Shown here: positions 59,645 through 64,000 of the stretch, piece by piece | Numbering within the stretch: the first letter of the stretch is position 1 | Layout: every line of letters starts with the position of its first letter | Position numbers and translations under genes: made by a program | The notes under the pieces: model-generated | The model's database searches: none | Told to the model about the DNA's origin: nothing | Seen by the model: only the letters and a program-made list of their open reading frames with translations | NCBI GenBank assembly: GCA_001897745.1 | Contig: MKUH01000023.1 | Coordinates: 1-64,000 of the forward strand | DNA: 64,000 bases | Direction: 5' to 3' | DNA from: Candidatus Accumulibacter sp. 66-26 | Lineage (GTDB): Bacteria; Pseudomonadota; Gammaproteobacteria; Burkholderiales; Rhodocyclaceae

Positions 59645-62600
59645 TCACTCGCCCACCTTGACACGGGCGTTCGGCGCCTCGCCGAAAACCTCCGGCGCGT
59701 ACATCGCCTCGACCCGCGTCGCGGGCAGCGCGAATTCGCCGGCGTTGTTCAGGCGCAGCGTGTAGTCGATGTGGAAACGGCCGCGCGGCACGTGGGCGTA
59801 GTAGGCGCGGAAGCCGCCGAAGCTGCGCTCGACGTAGGCCGGCCGGAGGCGGAGCGGGTCGCGCCCGCTCCCGTCGCCTGCATCGCCCGCTCCGGCCGAT
59901 CCGCCGACGCCACGGGGTCCGGCGATCCGCGCGTCGCGCCCGTCGCTTTCGCTTCCTTCGCCGAGGATGCGCGCGCCGGCCGGGATCGGGTCGCTGAGCG
60001 CCACCCACGAAACGTCCTGCCCGGCCTCGACGCTCAGGCGCACGCGCCAGACGTCGCCCCGCGACGCCTGTCCCGGCACCTTCTCCTGCAAGGGCGTAAC
60101 CGTGCGCACGACGCGCAGGCCGTTCGCCTGCGGCGCCTTGACCGGCACGGCGGCGAGCACCTGCACGCTGGCCCACGGCTGGCCGCCGCCGGCGTGCGTC
60201 AGATGCAGGCGATCGCCGGCGGCGGGCTTGGCCGGCCAGGGCAACAGCAGACGCTCCGACGCGGGCGCAGGAGCGTCCTTCGCGTCTTTCGCGTCCTTCG
60301 CCCCCACCGCCGCCGGCCAGGCGACACTTTGAGCCGGCGCATTCCCCAGGGCGGCGCGCGTCGTGCCGCTCACCGCGCCGCGCTCGAAGCGCCGGCCGAA
60401 GCCGTCGAGCGCGATGCCCGCCCAGACGTTGGCCACCGTCGTCGCCCAGCGGCCGCGCTGCTGGCGCAGCATGGCGCCCTGCACGAGCGCCGGCAGGTCG
60501 TCGCGCCACGCCGGGTCGTCGAGCACCGCCTCGATCAGGCGAAAGGCGTTGGCGTCGCCGCCGGCCATCAGCCACCACCAGTAATCGGAGCGCTCGCTGG
60601 TGAACACCAGGCGTCCGCCCTGATACGACAGGCGGTTGCGCAGTTCGCGCTCGACCGCGGCGAGGCGCGCCTCGCGGCCGGGCAGCCCGTCCAGACGCTT
60701 GACGACGAGATACCAGTCGATCAGCGCCGACGTCGGCAGGCGCGGCGGCTCGATCTCTAGGCTGGAAACCGCCGAGAGCGGCTGCTGGCCGCGCCGGGTC
60801 AGCGCCTCCAGCGCGCCCAGCTTGCGCACCGCCAGGTCGGCCTGCGGCGACCAGTGCGCGGGCCGGATGCGCCCCTCGGCGAAGGCCGCGAGGCCGCGCT
60901 CCATGCGCTGCGCGAGTTCCGCCGGCAGCGCGAAGTCGGCGCCGGCCGCGGCGGAGGTGCTCAGCAGGTGCGCGGTGAGCGTCGGGCTGCCGGGATTGGC
61001 ATCGGCGCCGTCGCCCGGAAAATAGCGGGCCAGCCCGTCGCCGTCGAGATAGGTCGGCAGGGCGGCGACCACCTCCCGCCAGCGCGCCACGTCGCGCAGA
61101 CCGATGGCGACCGAGGCCTTCTGTTCGAGACAGACGAAGGGATACTCCTCGAAGAAGCGGCGCAGGCCGGGCGGCGGCGTCGACAGGCGGGCAGCGAGGC
61201 CGATCTCGATACCGCCGAGCGGGCCGTCCTTGCCGGCCAGCGCGCCGGCCGGCAAGGCGACCGGCAGGTCCAGCGCGCCGTCGATGCGCGCGAAGCTCGC
61301 CTGCTGCACGCCGACCGGCACCGCCGGTGCGATCCGCTGCGCGACGCGCAAGCGGTCGCGCCCGGCACCGCCCTGCTCGACCGCGTCGAATTCCCAATCC
61401 AACACTGCTTCGCCTTCCGGCGCCTCGACCGTCCACGCGACTTCGGCGGCGCCCTCGGCCGCCAGCTGCACCTGCTTCGCTTCGAGCGCGCGTCCGCCGG
61501 CGCGCGCGGCGACGCCGACCGTCATCGCCTTCGTCGTGCCGTTGCGCAGGGTGAGCTGCGCGCGGTAGCGGTCCTTCTCGCGCACCAGCGGCGGCAGGCC
61601 GGAGATCAGCTGCAGTTCCTGCCGGGTGCGCAGGCGCGCGCTGCCGGTGCCGAACAGGCCGGCGCCGACGTCGGCAACGGCGACCAGACGGAACTCGCTG
61701 AGCGAATCGTTGAGCGGCACGTCGAGGGTCGCGCTGCCGTTGGCGTCGAGCGCGACGCGCGGCTGCCAGAGCAGCAACGTGTCGAACAGCTCGCGCGCCG
61801 GCGCGCGCCCACCACCACCGCCGGGCGGCACGGCCTTCTTGCCGAAGTGGCGCTTGCCGATCACCTGCGACTGCGCGCTCGCCGTTTCGACCTGATAGGC
61901 GCGCCGCGGCAGCATCGCGTCGAGCAGCTGCCAGCTGTCGTTGGCGCGCAGTTCGAGCAGCGCCTGATCGACGGCGGCGAAGGCCAGCTCGCTGCCGGCC
62001 GGCGCCGGCCGGCCGTCGGGCTGCGTCACGCGCACCTTCACGCGCGCCGTTTCGCGCGGCCGGTAATCGCTCTTCTCCGGCGTCACCTCGACCTTCAGGC
62101 GGAAAGCATCGACGCCGACGTCGAAGCCGGTCAGCCCGAGCTTCCACGCCGGCTTGGCGAGATCGACCATGGCCGTCGCCTGCGGCGGATTCCACCACTC
62201 GCGGAACCACGCGGCCGGCTCGCGCCAGCCCCAGCGGAAGAAGGAATACCACTTGAGCGGCTCGACGCGGCCGCGCACGACGAGCACCGAAACGAAGACG
62301 TTCGGCCCCCAGTCGCCCTGCACCGGCAGTTCAATCACCGGGTTGAAGCGCGAGAGCGGAACGACGCGGCTGTCGACGATGCCGCCGGCCTCGACCGCGA
62401 CCAGCGCCGTCGCGTCGCGGAAGGGCGTGCGCACCTGCAGGCGCGCCGTCTCGCCCGGCGCGTAGCTGCGCTTTTCGGGAATCACGTCGATGCGGTCCTG
62501 GTTGCCTGCGGCGAACCAGGCGTCGTCGCCGCCCGCAACCCAGTAGCTGGTGCCGGCGTAGACGGCGTTACCGTCGCGGTCCTTGGTCTCGGCGAGCAGG

Positions 62601-64000
62601 TAGATGCTGCCCGCCTCGCTGCTGCGCGCGGTGCACGCCAGCTTGCCGCGCGCGTCGCTGCGCCCGCCGCACACTTCGCCGAGGTCGGTGAATTCGGTGT
62701 GCTGCTCGAAGGCGTAGAAGCCGCCGACGATGCGCTTGCGGTGCGCGTAGTCGACGCGGCGCTTGGCCGTCACGCGCACCGGCACGTCGGCCAACGGCTT
62801 GCCCTGCGTGTCGAGCACGACGACCTCGACGGCGCCGCCCTCCTTCACCGAGACCCAATCCTTGACGCGGATGCCGGCCACGACGGCGGCCGGCCACAGT
62901 TCGACGCTGCCGCGCAGCGTCTGGATCTCGCCGTTCGGATCGGCAAAATTCATTTCGGCGTAGAGCTCGCTCGGCCTCTTGACCTTCTGCGTCAGCGGCA
63001 CCGTCAGCCGGCCGGCGCCGGCCTGGTCGAGCGTCACGCGCAGGCGGTCGGCGACCAGCTGCTCGCGCTCGCGCCCGTCGTCGACGGCGAAGGCCGCGCG
63101 GCTCACTTCGTCGAAGTCGACGAGGAAACGGAAGCCTTCGTAGCCCTTGTACTCCGGCCAGCGCGGGCGCAGCGTGGCCGACACCTCGACCGGGACACCC
63201 TTGGCCGCGCCGCCATTGAGAAAGGAGAGGCCGAGCGCGAGCGGCACCGCCTTCGGCGCCACCTGGCGCGGCGGCACGCCCTGCACGCTGCCGCTGAAGA
63301 CCGGCAGGCGGAAATCGGAAACGCGGAACTCGCCGCTGTCGACGCCGCCTTGCGGGCCGCCGCGCAGTTCGACCCGGTAGCTGCCGCGCTTGGCGCCCTC
63401 GGGAATCTTCCAGGCGCTGGTCGCCGCGCCGCGCGCATCCCAGGCCAGCGGCTGGCGAAACTCGTCGTTGCTGCCCTCGTGGCGGATCACCAGCTCGCCC
63501 GGCAGCTGCCGGGCGTCGGGATAGGCGAAGCTGCGGCTGCCGCGCTCGCGCGCGAGATGCTTCATCGACACCGTCTGTCCGGCGCGCAGCAGCGTGCGGT
63601 CGAAGATCGTGTGGATCTTGCGCGCCTCGTATTCGCCCCAGGTCTCGACGCCGAAGCGCCAGGGCTCGACGCCTTCGTTCCAGTCCGAGCGGACGAAGCT
63701 GTAGTCCTCGCCGAGGCGCGCGCTGGCGAACAGGAAGCTGCCTTCGTAGGCATCGTTGGCGTCGCCATTGGCGCCGGGAGCGCCGGCGCAGGGACGTTCG
63801 GTCAGCGCCGCGTCGGCCAGCGCGCGCCCCTGCGCGTCGCTGCGCCCCTGCCAGAGCAGCGTCCCGTCGCACGCCGAGATGCGCACCTCGGCGCCGCTCA
63901 CCGGCTGGCCGCCGTCGAGCGTCGTCACCCAGACCAGCGCGTTGTCGCGCCCGCGCTTCAGGTGCACGGCGAGGTTGGTGACCAGCGCCGACGTGCGCAC
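59645..64000 (-). CDS. yfhM: Bacterial alpha-2-macroglobulin (YfhM type, N-terminus cut by window edge)
   Basis: This is a periplasmic, probably lipid-anchored protease-trapping protein, thought to protect the cell envelope from host or competitor proteases. 1451 C-terminal residues are visible; the signal peptide and first MG domains lie beyond 64000, and the first in-frame codon in the window (GTG) need not be a start. Visible parts include MG-type beta domains, the bait region area, and the thioester motif YPFVCLEQKASV with CLEQ at 61121-61132, so it is the thioester-bearing type that travels with pbpC. The C-terminal receptor-type domain ends at TLRLNNAGEFALP. In E. coli it adjoins pbpC directly; here two opposing genes intervene. 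Confidence 0.93.
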   Translation of the reverse strand: MRTSALVTNLAVHLKRGRDNALVWVTTLDGGQPVSGAEVRISACDGTLLWQGRSDAQGRALADAALTERPCAGAPGANGDANDAYEGSFLFASARLGEDYSFVRSDWNEGVEPWRFGVETWGEYEARKIHTIFDRTLLRAGQTVSMKHLARERGSRSFAYPDARQLPGELVIRHEGSNDEFRQPLAWDARGAATSAWKIPEGAKRGSYRVELRGGPQGGVDSGEFRVSDFRLPVFSGSVQGVPPRQVAPKAVPLALGLSFLNGGAAKGVPVEVSATLRPRWPEYKGYEGFRFLVDFDEVSRAAFAVDDGREREQLVADRLRVTLDQAGAGRLTVPLTQKVKRPSELYAEMNFADPNGEIQTLRGSVELWPAAVVAGIRVKDWVSVKEGGAVEVVVLDTQGKPLADVPVRVTAKRRVDYAHRKRIVGGFYAFEQHTEFTDLGEVCGGRSDARGKLACTARSSEAGSIYLLAETKDRDGNAVYAGTSYWVAGGDDAWFAAGNQDRIDVIPEKRSYAPGETARLQVRTPFRDATALVAVEAGGIVDSRVVPLSRFNPVIELPVQGDWGPNVFVSVLVVRGRVEPLKWYSFFRWGWREPAAWFREWWNPPQATAMVDLAKPAWKLGLTGFDVGVDAFRLKVEVTPEKSDYRPRETARVKVRVTQPDGRPAPAGSELAFAAVDQALLELRANDSWQLLDAMLPRRAYQVETASAQSQVIGKRHFGKKAVPPGGGGGRAPARELFDTLLLWQPRVALDANGSATLDVPLNDSLSEFRLVAVADVGAGLFGTGSARLRTRQELQLISGLPPLVREKDRYRAQLTLRNGTTKAMTVGVAARAGGRALEAKQVQLAAEGAAEVAWTVEAPEGEAVLDWEFDAVEQGGAGRDRLRVAQRIAPAVPVGVQQASFARIDGALDLPVALPAGALAGKDGPLGGIEIGLAARLSTPPPGLRRFFEEYPFVCLEQKASVAIGLRDVARWREVVAALPTYLDGDGLARYFPGDGADANPGSPTLTAHLLSTSAAAGADFALPAELAQRMERGLAAFAEGRIRPAHWSPQADLAVRKLGALEALTRRGQQPLSAVSSLEIEPPRLPTSALIDWYLVVKRLDGLPGREARLAAVERELRNRLSYQGGRLVFTSERSDYWWWLMAGGDANAFRLIEAVLDDPAWRDDLPALVQGAMLRQQRGRWATTVANVWAGIALDGFGRRFERGAVSGTTRAALGNAPAQSVAWPAAVGAKDAKDAKDAPAPASERLLLPWPAKPAAGDRLHLTHAGGGQPWASVQVLAAVPVKAPQANGLRVVRTVTPLQEKVPGQASRGDVWRVRLSVEAGQDVSWVALSDPIPAGARILGEGSESDGRDARIAGPRGVGGSAGAGDAGDGSGRDPLRLRPAYVERSFGGFRAYYAHVPRGRFHIDYTLRLNNAGEFALPATRVEAMYAPEVFGEAPNARVKVGE

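Overview
The window is a 64 kb, GC-rich chromosomal segment with dense, mostly housekeeping gene content and no phage, insertion sequence, CRISPR, rRNA or tRNA that I can support. Gene order and protein character (dapB-carA, bamE/fur, recN-nadK/hrcA, grpE-dnaK-dnaJ, and the leuC-leuD-leuB-asd-fimV-truA-trpF-trpB-trpA-accD-folC-dedD-cvpA-purF-metZ cluster) point to a Gram-negative proteobacterium, most likely a betaproteobacterium of the Rhodocyclales. The order-level assignment is inference.

Layout. 1-5.0 kb: carA (cut by the left edge) with its own promoter and a hairpin-bearing leader, dapB, bamE, divergent fur, a periplasmic solute-binding protein and recN. 5.0-9.9 kb: nadK divergent from hrcA-hemH, then trxC and an EF-hand-type protein. 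9.9-13 kb: a chemoreceptor with a c-type haem motif, and a Ser/Thr kinase fused to a cyclic-nucleotide-binding-type domain. 13-17 kb: grpE-dnaK-dnaJ, with near-identical sigma-32 promoters before grpE and dnaK. 17-30 kb: a Leu/Ile/Val-type binding protein, cysS, a cell-envelope operon (TPR/NTF2 protein, Csd6-like YkuD enzyme, two cyclophilins, lpxH), a yybP-ykoY (Mn2+) riboswitch ahead of a small ORF, an Alx/TerC protein and recQ, then rhlE. 29.4-47.7 kb: the long minus-strand amino-acid, folate, fatty-acid and purine biosynthesis cluster, including fimV and an entericidin between leuC and leuD. 47.8-53.9 kb: a peptidase M48 lipoprotein, an MFS transporter, a DUF465 protein, aroC and ilvBN. 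54-64 kb: a second TerC protein, an MFS exporter, pbpC, a Cys-rich secreted protein, a guanidine-II riboswitch with its Gdx exporter gene, and a bacterial alpha-2-macroglobulin cut by the right edge.

The most informative signals are regulatory RNAs. ilvBN, which resembles the enterobacterial acetohydroxyacid synthase I pair, is preceded by an unannotated valine-rich leader peptide and a terminator hairpin, so attenuation by valyl-tRNA is likely. The Mn2+ riboswitch controls a small uncharacterised ORF together with alx/terC. A two-hairpin guanidine-II riboswitch precedes gdx. The heat-shock genes carry sigma-32 promoters, and hrcA also has a candidate one, although no CIRCE operator is visible. 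No wholly new multi-gene system stands out. The best candidates for new biology are the riboswitch-linked small ORF, the haem-c chemoreceptor, the kinase/cNMP fusion and the paired NTF2-domain envelope proteins.
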